From positions 1 through 20,122 of the forward strand of contig CADCVT010000033.1 in NCBI GenBank assembly GCA_902806215.1: 20,122 bases of DNA, in the 5' to 3' direction. Below are positions 1 to 5,985 of the stretch, piece by piece. The translations under genes and the position numbers were made by a program. Source of the stretch: an uncultured Solirubrobacteraceae bacterium (lineage in GTDB: Bacteria > Actinomycetota > Thermoleophilia > Solirubrobacterales > Solirubrobacteraceae). Below the pieces are notes generated by a model that saw nothing but the letters and a program-made list of their open reading frames with translations, did not search any database and was not told where the DNA came from. Positions within the stretch are counted from its first letter, which is position 1, and each line of letters begins with the position of its first letter.

Positions 1-315
1 CAGGCCGAACGGCGTGGGGCGCGCGCACATCCGCGCGACGTAGCGCAGCGCGGCGCGGACGAGCTTCGCGTCGGGCTTCGCACCGCCGTCGACCCACGGC
101 CTGAGCCGCTCCGCCAGGTCCGGGCTGGCGAGCCGCAGCGCGTCACGGACGTCGTCGCGCCCGAGGATCGCCCGGAGCCGCTCCTCGAACCGCGCGCGGT
201 CGCCCGCGGCGTCGGCGGGGCCGACGGCGTCGCTGCTGCACCCCTCGAGCAGGTCGAACGGCAGGAGTGGCGTACGCAGGAGGACGAACCCGTCGGCGCG
301 GGCGTCGCGGCTCAC
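1..315 (-). CDS. lanB: Class I lanthipeptide dehydratase LanB, N-terminal part (cut by window edge)
   Basis: The first 105 codons of a LanB-type dehydratase lie in the window; the rest is off the left edge. LanB enzymes glutamylate Ser/Thr of a precursor peptide using Glu-tRNA and eliminate it to give dehydro-residues. What is visible: an opening with GFVLLRTPLLPFDLL (residues 9-23) and the family hallmark RYVARMCARPTPFGL (91-105), matching the conserved RPTPFGL stretch of the N-terminal lantibiotic dehydratase domain. The start is a GTG at 315-313 whose last two bases are shared with the TGA stop of lanC (GTGA overlap), implying translational coupling. Neighbouring lanC and three precursors argue for a lanthipeptide rather than a thiopeptide enzyme. 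Whether the protein is full length or split cannot be seen. Confidence 0.88.
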   Translation of the reverse strand, partial: MSRDARADGFVLLRTPLLPFDLLEGCSSDAVGPADAAGDRARFEERLRAILGRDDVRDALRLASPDLAERLRPWVDGGAKPDAKLVRAALRYVARMCARPTPFGL

Positions 316-1586
316 GGCCTCGCGCTCTCCGGCAGCGAGACGAGCAGGCAGCGGTCCCAGTCGGGAGCGACGTCCGTCGCCGCCGCCGCGAGCGTGAGCG
401 CCACGCCGGCGATGCCCGCGAGGAAGCCCGGGCCCTGGACGTCGCCGCCCAGCTCCTGCGGATCGGACGGGTCCCAGACGGTGAACCCGCCCATCGGCTC
501 GCCGTCGACCCGCAGGCCGAGCGTCCGCCGCGCCCACGTCCGCGCCATGTCGTCGAGTCCGTCGCGCCCCGACGCCTCGTGCAGCCGCCCGCACAGGTGC
601 GCGAGGCCGGCGCCGCCGTGGCACAGGCTCGCGCCGGTGACCCCGCTCTCGCCGACCGCCCGGCTCAGCATCTTCTCGATCGCGAGATCCGCCAGCGCGA
701 CCCAGTCCTCGCGCTCGCGCGCCGCCGCGGCCTGCAGCAGCGTCAGCGTGATGCCCGGGTCGCCGTAGCACCACGCCAGCCGCGAGGCGAACGACTCGAC
801 GCCCGGGCCGACGAAGAAGGGCCACACCGCCGCGGCGTCGTCGTCGAGCCGCTGGCGCTCGAGCCACGTGACCGCGTCGTCGAGCCACTCGGCGGCTCCG
901 GGGACGCCGGCCCCGGTCGCTCCGGCGAGCACCGAGACGACGCCCGGTACCCCGTGGGCCACGCCGAGGTTGTAGTAGCCGTCCGGAGCGCGCCCTCGCG
1001 CGTCGGGGTGCAGCTCCGCGGGCGCGGTGAACCACGTCGCGGCCCCGTCCGCGCGCTCGGCTCGGTCGGCGAGCGTCGTCACGACCAGCTCGAGCAGCTC
1101 GGCCCCGGCCGGATCGGGGAGCCGCTCGAGCGCGTAGACGCCGATCCCGACGAGCCCGCTGACGTGGTCGTACGGCCCCGTCCAGCGGCCGTCGCGCAGG
1201 AGGGCGCTCAGCGCGCCGTCGACCGCCTCGGTCGCACCCGAGGCGTCGGCGCCCGCGCGACGGGCGAGGTGGGCGATCGCCCACGCCACGCCGGTGAAGC
1301 CCTGCATCAGGCTCGGTCCGAGCGGCTGCGCGGCCACGGCCGCGACGGCGCGCGACAGCGCCGCCGACGACTCGTCGCCGTAGCCGCGGCCAGGCAGCGC
1401 GTCGTCGAGATAGGCGAGCGCCAGGGCTCGGCCGGGCTCCCCGCGCGACAGGGTGGCGTCGGTCGCTCCGGGCTGGTCGGCCGCGGACGCCCAGAGCAGG
1501 ACATCGCCCAGCTCCGTCGCGGCCGACAGGATGGCCTCGCGCTCGTCCGGGGCCGCGTAGGGTCGCCACGCCATGGCGCGCATCAT
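312..1586 (-). CDS. lanC: Lanthionine synthetase C-like cyclase LanC
   Basis: LanC cyclases are zinc enzymes that add Cys thiols to dehydroalanine/dehydrobutyrine, closing lanthionine rings. The protein of about 424 residues has the expected length and an alpha/alpha-toroid pattern of Gly-rich repeats. Visible key residues (numbered from ATG at 1586): His211 in NLGVAHGVPG, Cys273 in WCYGDPG, and Cys322-His323 in SLCHGGAGL. These match the NisC zinc ligands and active-site His. A TTG start at 1598 would be possible by frame but lies inside the hairpin at 1599-1622; ATGs at 1586, 1583 and 1574 are better, and none has a strong Shine-Dalgarno. The gene follows lanA3 after that hairpin and overlaps lanB by 4 nt, so lanC-lanB look like one translational unit in the precursor operon. 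Confidence 0.93.
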   Translation of the reverse strand: MMRAMAWRPYAAPDEREAILSAATELGDVLLWASAADQPGATDATLSRGEPGRALALAYLDDALPGRGYGDESSAALSRAVAAVAAQPLGPSLMQGFTGVAWAIAHLARRAGADASGATEAVDGALSALLRDGRWTGPYDHVSGLVGIGVYALERLPDPAGAELLELVVTTLADRAERADGAATWFTAPAELHPDARGRAPDGYYNLGVAHGVPGVVSVLAGATGAGVPGAAEWLDDAVTWLERQRLDDDAAAVWPFFVGPGVESFASRLAWCYGDPGITLTLLQAAAAREREDWVALADLAIEKMLSRAVGESGVTGASLCHGGAGLAHLCGRLHEASGRDGLDDMARTWARRTLGLRVDGEPMGGFTVWDPSDPQELGGDVQGPGFLAGIAGVALTLAAAATDVAPDWDRCLLVSLPESARP

Positions 1587-1589
1587 CCC

Positions 1590-1623
1590 GGAAAGCAAGC
1601 GAGCGGCCCGGAGGCCGCTCGCT
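1590..1623 (-). terminator. Hairpin between lanA3 and lanC (probable partial terminator)
   Basis: A perfect inverted repeat with 10-bp arms (GCGAGCGGCC and its complement, 1599-1608 and 1613-1622) and a 4-nt loop sits 31 nt after the lanA3 stop. On the minus strand it is followed by the T-rich stretch TTGCTTTCC, so it looks like an intrinsic terminator. Since lanC begins only about a dozen bases later with no obvious promoter, it probably lets some transcripts through, giving more precursor than enzyme. That arrangement is common in lantibiotic operons; the read-through here is inferred. Confidence 0.65.
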
Positions 1624-1653
1624 CGAACGAACAGACGGGCGAGATGCCCAGGT

Positions 1654-1821
1654 TCACTGACCCGTGTAGTTCCCGGTGTAGTTCCCGGTGCAGTAGTACG
1701 TCGGGATGAGGTAGCAGTACTTCGTCGCGACGTCCGCGCCGCCCGCGACCTGGGCCATCTCGTCGGCGTTGAGCTCGCGGATGGTCTCGGTGCTCAGCTC
1801 GAGCTTGTCGAAGTCGTTCAT
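1654..1821 (-). CDS. lanA3: Lanthipeptide precursor A3 (55 aa, two Cys, TGNY repeat core)
   Basis: A small open frame of 55 codons plus TGA, starting ATG at 1821. The leader MNDFDKLELSTETIRELNAD and following EMAQVAGG match lanA1 and lanA2 closely and end in Gly-Gly at residues 27-28, a usual leader cleavage site. The core after GG has Cys36 and Cys44. Thr33 and Thr41 stand exactly three residues before them, so two TxxC methyllanthionine rings are predicted. Residues 45-54 run TGNYTGNYTG, a tandem repeat without Cys, so its threonines could remain or become dehydrobutyrines. It starts 11 nt after the lanA2 stop; a weak GAGGG lies upstream. The core block C-x-LIPTY-x-C-TG is shared with lanA1. 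Confidence 0.88.
   Translation of the reverse strand: MNDFDKLELSTETIRELNADEMAQVAGGADVATKYCYLIPTYYCTGNYTGNYTGQ
1664..1690. repeat. 12-bp tandem repeat inside the lanA3 core
   Basis: The unit GTGTAGTTCCCG on the plus strand occurs twice exactly (1664-1675 and 1676-1687) and begins a third time at 1688. On the coding minus strand it encodes the Thr-Gly-Asn-Tyr repeat at the C-terminal end of the A3 core. The unit length is a multiple of three, so copy-number change would lengthen or shorten the peptide without a frameshift. Confidence 0.85.
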
Positions 1822-1832
1822 CGTTCCGACCC

Positions 1833-2021
1833 TCAGCCGCAGCCGACCTGGACGCTCTGGCAGTCCCAGAACCAGGTCGCGCCGGAGGGACAGACGGGCG
1901 TCTCGGTCGCGGGCGCGCAGCCCGTCGTCGCTGCACCGCCACCAGCGACCTGCGCCAGCTCGTCACCCGTCAAGTCGCGAAGAGTCTCAGTGCTCAGCGC
2001 CAGCTTGTCGAACCGTTCCAT
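1833..2021 (-). CDS. lanA2: Lanthipeptide precursor A2 (62 aa, four Cys)
   Basis: A 62-codon precursor starting ATG at 2021, with a good ribosome binding site (AAGGGGAG) about 6 nt upstream, the clearest in the cluster. The leader MERFDKLALSTETLRDLTGD plus ELAQVAGGG is of the same family as A1 and A3. The core differs: Cys35, Cys44, Cys54 and Cys61. Thr32, Thr41, Thr49 and Ser56 stand 3, 3, 5 and 5 residues before them, so up to four rings can be drawn. It is also rich in aromatic residues (WFW at 50-52). It lies 26 nt downstream of a long hairpin (2047-2086) and is followed by lanA3 after 11 nt, so A2 and A3 probably share a transcript. Confidence 0.9.
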   Translation of the reverse strand: MERFDKLALSTETLRDLTGDELAQVAGGGAATTGCAPATETPVCPSGATWFWDCQSVQVGCG

Positions 2022-2046
2022 GTGATGCTCCCCTTGATGCCGTCGG

Positions 2047-2086
2047 CCGCGTCCAGGTTCTCGACCGTTCGAGAACCTAGACGCGG
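2047..2086. promoter_or_regulatory. Long inverted repeat between lanA1 and lanA2
   Basis: Eighteen-base arms (2047-2064 and 2069-2086) pair at 17 of 18 positions around a 4-nt centre (CCGT). The inner ten pairs, AGGTTCTCGA with TCGAGAACCT, are perfect; the single mismatch is 2054/2079. It lies 41 nt past the lanA1 stop and 26 nt before the lanA2 start. No T-tract follows on the minus strand, so it is not a textbook terminator. It could be an RNA processing/stabilising stem, an attenuator, or a dyad operator for a repressor. Confidence 0.75.
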
Positions 2087-2126
2087 TCCGAGGACAGAAC
2101 TTGCGGTCAGGCGTCGTCGTGGCGCG

Positions 2127-2300
2127 TCAGACCGTGCAGCGTGCGTTGATCGTCGGGTAGTAGCCGGTGCACTGGTACGTCGGGATCAGCGGGCAGATCC
2201 CCGTGACGTCCGCACCGCCACCGGCCACCTCGGCGAGCTCATCGGTCGTCAGCTCGCGAAGCGTCTCTGTGCTGAGCTCCAGCTTGTCGAACCCGTTCAT
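2127..2300 (-). CDS. lanA1: Lanthipeptide precursor A1 (57 aa, three Cys)
   Basis: A 57-codon precursor starting ATG at 2300, preceded by purine-rich AGGGGGTAGGGG as ribosome binding site. The leader MNGFDKLELSTETLRELTTD followed by ELAEVAGGG is nearly identical to that of lanA3. The core carries Cys36, Cys44 and Cys55, with Thr33, Thr41 and Thr50 spaced 3, 3 and 5 residues before them, predicting three methyllanthionine rings. The middle block CPLIPTYQCTGYY parallels CYLIPTYYCTGNY in lanA3, so these two arose by duplication; lanA2 has the same leader and Cys spacing but a different core. It is first of the three precursors in transcription order and 68 nt downstream of a secreted hydrolase gene. 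Confidence 0.9.
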   Translation of the reverse strand: MNGFDKLELSTETLRELTTDELAEVAGGGADVTGICPLIPTYQCTGYYPTINARCTV

Positions 2301-2325
2301 GTTCCCCTACCCCCTTGTGTCGTGT

Positions 2326-2349
2326 GGGCTGCCGCGGATGCGGCAGCCC
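2326..2349 (-). terminator. Hairpin between the S15-type hydrolase and lanA1
   Basis: A perfect inverted repeat with 10-bp arms (GGGCTGCCGC, 2326-2335; GCGGCAGCCC, 2340-2349) and a 4-nt loop, beginning 19 nt after the hydrolase stop on the minus strand. No T-tract follows, so it may be a GC-rich actinobacterial terminator of the hydrolase transcript or an RNA element ahead of lanA1. It argues mildly that the hydrolase and the precursors are separate units. Confidence 0.6.
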
Positions 2350-2368
2350 TGTCCTGCTCGGCCCCGCG

Positions 2369-4399
2369 CTACCGGCCGATGAACGCCTTGCTGCGCAGCA
2401 GCACGCGCTTCTTCCCGGTCGCCGACCGGACGATCGCGTTGAACTTGCCGGTGCCGCGCTGACGGAACATGGCCTTCGCCACGCCGCCGCGCTTGATCGT
2501 GACGGTGCTGCGGCCGACGACCTTGCCGCGCCTGCGTAGCTCGATGCGCAGCTTCTTCGTCGTCGCGCCGGTCACGAAGGCGCCGATCATCTTCTTGCCG
2601 CGGACGCGTGCGCGGCGCAGCGTGATGCTCATGCCGGCCTTGCGGGACGAGGTGACCACCGGCCGCGTCGAGCCGACCATCGCGCCGGCCTCGGCTGCCG
2701 TGATCTGCTGACCGCCCTTCGGGGCCATCCCGGCCGGGAACGGCTGGAGCGCCGGCGGGAGCTGCGCGGTGACCTTGCCCTCGTCGAGGTCGCCGACGTC
2801 GAACTGCAGCGACTTGCGACCCGTCATCGCCGAGGCCTTGCGGCCGGCGAGGTACCCGGTGCGCTCGTACTGCAGGAACGGCAGCGACAGCGAGCCCTTG
2901 GTCACGTTGAGCGTGCGGCCCGAGTGCGGCGGGTTGTACCAGTCGAGGTCCGAGCCGGCCGTGAGCAGCAGGAGGCGGTGGCCCGCCTTGATCGTCCAGT
3001 CCTGCGGGTACAGCTCGACGTCCACCGGGCCGTTGCCCTGGACGACGTGCGCGCCGCGCGTGATCAGCTGGCCGACGCCCTTGGGATCGACGTCGTAGAG
3101 CAGCGCGTAGATGTGGCTGCGCGCGCCCGGCGCCTCGACCTCGAGCCGCGCCTTCGGCACGCCGCCGAGGCGGGCCTCGCTGGCGAACGGCTGGCTGACG
3201 GAGTGGATCCCGACGCCGTACTCGCCACTGGTCTCACCCTCGGCGTCGTTGTTCGGGAGGTCCTGGACCGAGCCGGCCTTCAGCGGCATCGTGAACGTCC
3301 GCGCGTCGGCGGGCGGCCACTGGTCCTCGGCGCGGAAGCGGCCGTCGCCCTCCTGCATCGTCACGCCGGGATCGATGCTCGGGTCGGCGTTCGGGTCGCC
3401 CTTGACGTACTTGTCGAGCCAGCGCATGGACTCGTCCATGAAGCCCTTGCGGCCGACGACGTTGTCCTCGTTGCCGCGGACGTGGTCCCACTGGCCGAGC
3501 CAGGCCTTCTTCGGGCCGGTCAGCGTCTCCCACACGGAGAGGAAGTTGTCGGGCTTCGTGTTGGCGTCCATGAAGCCGTGCGACCAGAACGTCGGCACGT
3601 CCGAGCCGCGCGCGGCCTTGAGCTCGCGCTGCTGCCAGAACTCGGCGGAGCGGTCGAGCGTCGTGTTCTGCGTCCCGATGTTCTGGGCGTAGCACGCCGG
3701 GTTGAAGCCGGTGGCGTAGCCCTGGAGGTAGGCGGGGTTGTCGCCCGGTGCCGGCGGGATCGCGTCGATCTGCTGGTAGAGGCCCGGCGTCGCGTACCAG
3801 CCCGCGTCGTAGTGGACGCCGTCCTGGTAGAGCGTGCGGTAGCCGTCGATGATCGGCGCCTGGATGATCACCGCGGCGAGGCCCTTGGGCTTCTCGTCGA
3901 GCGCCATGACCTGGGTCCATCCGTCGTAGGACTTGCCCCACATGCCGACCTTGCCGGTCGACCACTTCTGCGAGGCGGCCCACTCGACCGCGCGCTTGGT
4001 GTCGGCCTGCTCGCCCGGACCGCCGAAGTCGTTGCAGCCCGAGGACGCGCCGAAGCCGCGCAGATCCGCGTACACGACCGTGTAGCCGCGCTCGAAGACC
4101 TTGCCTCCCTCGATCATGTCGTCGAAGCGGTTGGACGGGCGGTTCTTCGCGTTGGCCGGATCGGGCGTGGAGCCGCCGCCGTGGCCGAAGTAGGGGCCGA
4201 CCGAGAGGATGACCGGCGTCTTGTCGGTGTCCTTGAGGCCCTTGGGGCGGAACACGTCGACGTGAAGGTTGGGGTGGCCGGGCGTGGAGATGTACTCCTC
4301 GGTCCAGACCGCGCCGGCGGGGACGTCGGCGGAGGCGGTGAGGGGGAGCGCGAGCGCGGCGAGGAGCGCGATCGCGAGCAGGCGGAGGATCTTGGTCAC
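2369..4399 (-). CDS. Secreted CocE/NonD-type (X-Pro dipeptidyl-peptidase S15 family) serine hydrolase
   Basis: A 676-residue exported alpha/beta hydrolase. It starts GTG at 4399; the first 24 residues are a signal peptide (hydrophobic core LLAIALLAALALPL, then TASA). The catalytic domain shows the nucleophile elbow GKSYDG with Ser157, Asp278 in SHGFMDAN and His306 in GQWDH, the S15/CocE triad in the right order. A jelly-roll C-terminal domain typical of the family follows (about 365-560). The last ~90 residues (from about 588) are very rich in Lys/Arg and look like an extra beta domain. The family includes X-prolyl dipeptidyl peptidases, cocaine esterase and acylase-like enzymes; substrate cannot be told. 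No Shine-Dalgarno is visible. It lies upstream of the lanthipeptide precursors on the same strand, but a hairpin separates them. Confidence 0.87.
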   Translation of the reverse strand: MTKILRLLAIALLAALALPLTASADVPAGAVWTEEYISTPGHPNLHVDVFRPKGLKDTDKTPVILSVGPYFGHGGGSTPDPANAKNRPSNRFDDMIEGGKVFERGYTVVYADLRGFGASSGCNDFGGPGEQADTKRAVEWAASQKWSTGKVGMWGKSYDGWTQVMALDEKPKGLAAVIIQAPIIDGYRTLYQDGVHYDAGWYATPGLYQQIDAIPPAPGDNPAYLQGYATGFNPACYAQNIGTQNTTLDRSAEFWQQRELKAARGSDVPTFWSHGFMDANTKPDNFLSVWETLTGPKKAWLGQWDHVRGNEDNVVGRKGFMDESMRWLDKYVKGDPNADPSIDPGVTMQEGDGRFRAEDQWPPADARTFTMPLKAGSVQDLPNNDAEGETSGEYGVGIHSVSQPFASEARLGGVPKARLEVEAPGARSHIYALLYDVDPKGVGQLITRGAHVVQGNGPVDVELYPQDWTIKAGHRLLLLTAGSDLDWYNPPHSGRTLNVTKGSLSLPFLQYERTGYLAGRKASAMTGRKSLQFDVGDLDEGKVTAQLPPALQPFPAGMAPKGGQQITAAEAGAMVGSTRPVVTSSRKAGMSITLRRARVRGKKMIGAFVTGATTKKLRIELRRRGKVVGRSTVTIKRGGVAKAMFRQRGTGKFNAIVRSATGKKRVLLRSKAFIGR

Positions 4400-4465
4400 G
4401 AAGGCATCAACGAAGACAGACCGGAAAACTGTCGCCGCTGGGCGAGTGACCCCCCGGGGATCGCG

Positions 4466-4483
4466 AAGGGGCGGAGCCCCCTT
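4466..4483 (-). terminator. GC-rich hairpin downstream of aldehyde dehydrogenase
   Basis: AAGGGG at 4466-4471 can pair with the C-rich CCCC and TT at 4478-4483, just after the aldehyde dehydrogenase stop on the minus strand. It lies in the 89-nt gap before the hydrolase start. A few pyrimidines (TTCG) follow. It is a reasonable weak terminator; no hexamer that I would call a promoter for the hydrolase is evident in the same gap. Confidence 0.4.
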
Positions 4484-4488
4484 ACGCG

Positions 4489-5985
4489 CTAGAGCGCGAA
4501 CGCCAGATCCGCGGGCAGCTCCAGGACGTCCATCTGGGCCTTCTGGAGCTTGCCCGCGTAGTCCCAGTTCATCGACTGCCAGCGCGTGAACTGCTCGAGC
4601 ACCCAGATCCCCGACTGGCGCGAGCCGTTGCCGGACTTCCCGTTGCCGCCGAACGGCAGATGCGCCTCGGCGCCCGAGGTCGAGTTGTTCACGCTGACCA
4701 TGCCGGCGCTGACCTGCTCGCGGAAGCGCAGCGCGTGCTTCGCGTCGCGCGTGTAGATCGCGCTGCTCAGGCCGTAGCCGTGGCCGTTGGCCAGCGCCAT
4801 CGCCTCCTCCCAGTCGCCGAACCGCGCGACGCCGACGATCGGCCCGAACGTCTCGGTGTTGGCGATGTCGTCGTCCACGCGCACGCCGGTGACGAGCGTC
4901 GGGTGCGCGAACAGGCCGCGCTCGGGATCACCGCCGACGAACCCGTCGCGTGGGTTCTGCGCGGTGACGCGGCCGGTCCCGGTCGAGCCGTGCAGCGCGT
5001 GGTGGTCGCGGACGAGGTTCAGGTGTTCGTTCTCGAAGCGCTCGAGGAAGCGCTCGGTCATGAGCGGGCCGAACAGGACGTCTTGTGTCGGGTCGCCCAT
5101 CGGCGCCCGGCCGACGGCGGCCGACAGGCGCAGCACGAACTCGTCGTGGACGGCCTCCTGGACGATCGCCGTGCCGAGCGACGTGCAGCGCTGGCCCGCC
5201 GTGCCGAACCCACTGAACAGCGCGCCCTCGACGGCGAGGTCGAGGTCGGCGTCGGCCATGACGACGAGCGGGTTCTTGCCGCCGAGCTCGAGGCACGGCG
5301 ACTGGAGGTGCCGACCGCACAGGGCGCCGATCTCGCGGCCCACGTCCGTGGAGCCGGTGAAGCCGACCTTGTCGATCAGGCCCTCGTCGAGCGAGCGCTC
5401 GAGCCCTGCGAACGTCGAGGGCCCGTCGCCGTGGACGACGGTGAGCACGCCGTCGGGGAGGCCGGCCGCTACGAGCAGCCGCGCAAGCGCGTCGCCGCAC
5501 GCCGGCGCGTACTCGGCGGGCTTCCACACGACGGCGTTGCCGGCCAGCAGCGCCGGGATGATGTACCAGCTCGGCACCGCCACCGGGAAGTTGCCGGCGG
5601 TGATGATCGCCGCGGTCCCGACCGGCTGGCGGAACGTGAAGAGCTGCTTGTCGGGCATCTCGCTCGGCACGGTCTGGCCGTAGAGCCGGCGGCCCTCGGA
5701 GATGAAGAACTGCGCGGTGTCGACGACCTCCTGCACCTCGCCGAGCGCCTCGGCGTAGGGCTTCCCGACCTCGCGCGTGACGAGCCGCGCGAGCGCCTCC
5801 TTGTTGGCCGCGACGATCTGGGCCATGTTCGCGACGGCCTGGCCGCGGATCGGCGCGGGAACGGCGGCCCAGACCGGCTGCGCCGCGCGCGCGGCACGCG
5901 CCGCGTCGGCGAACGCGTCGGCCGTGGCGCCGTCGACCTCGAGGACGACGTCGTCGAGGTCGGTCGGGTTGCGGGAGACGATCAT
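4489..5985 (-). CDS. NAD(P)-dependent aldehyde dehydrogenase (ALDH superfamily)
   Basis: A 498-residue aldehyde dehydrogenase that oxidises an aldehyde to its acid with NAD(P)+. Key residues are all in place: Asn132 in AGNFPVAVPSW, Lys155 in WKPAE, Glu233 in LELGGKNP and the catalytic Cys267 in FGTAGQRCTSL, with ETFGPIVG later. The GTAGQRCTS context resembles semialdehyde-type ALDHs (ALDH7/aminoadipate-semialdehyde-like) more than classical retinal/acetaldehyde ones, so a semialdehyde substrate is plausible. The ATG at 5985 overlaps the stop of the ThDP decarboxylase (ATGA), with GAGG upstream. As last gene of the oxidase-decarboxylase-ALDH operon it would oxidise the aldehyde made by the decarboxylase. 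The open frame continues upstream to 7461, but that part is a shadow of the decarboxylase. Confidence 0.93.
   Translation of the reverse strand: MIVSRNPTDLDDVVLEVDGATADAFADAARAARAAQPVWAAVPAPIRGQAVANMAQIVAANKEALARLVTREVGKPYAEALGEVQEVVDTAQFFISEGRRLYGQTVPSEMPDKQLFTFRQPVGTAAIITAGNFPVAVPSWYIIPALLAGNAVVWKPAEYAPACGDALARLLVAAGLPDGVLTVVHGDGPSTFAGLERSLDEGLIDKVGFTGSTDVGREIGALCGRHLQSPCLELGGKNPLVVMADADLDLAVEGALFSGFGTAGQRCTSLGTAIVQEAVHDEFVLRLSAAVGRAPMGDPTQDVLFGPLMTERFLERFENEHLNLVRDHHALHGSTGTGRVTAQNPRDGFVGGDPERGLFAHPTLVTGVRVDDDIANTETFGPIVGVARFGDWEEAMALANGHGYGLSSAIYTRDAKHALRFREQVSAGMVSVNNSTSGAEAHLPFGGNGKSGNGSRQSGIWVLEQFTRWQSMNWDYAGKLQKAQMDVLELPADLAFAL

Noticed and set aside
1596..1598. TTG start for lanC
   Set aside because: It lies at the foot of the terminator-like hairpin; the ATGs at 1586-1572 fit better.
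267..1709. Long plus-strand open frame opposite lanC and lanA3
   Set aside because: Arg/Ala-rich translation with no domain; it is the antisense shadow of lanC, whose zinc motifs are clear.
2047..2086. LexA/SOS box in the lanA1-lanA2 dyad
   Set aside because: The core does not fit the actinobacterial TCGAAC-N4-GTTCGA pattern; spacing and half-site differ.
2924..4492. Long plus-strand open frame opposite the S15-type hydrolase
   Set aside because: Low-complexity Arg/Val/Ala translation; the minus strand has signal peptide and catalytic triad.
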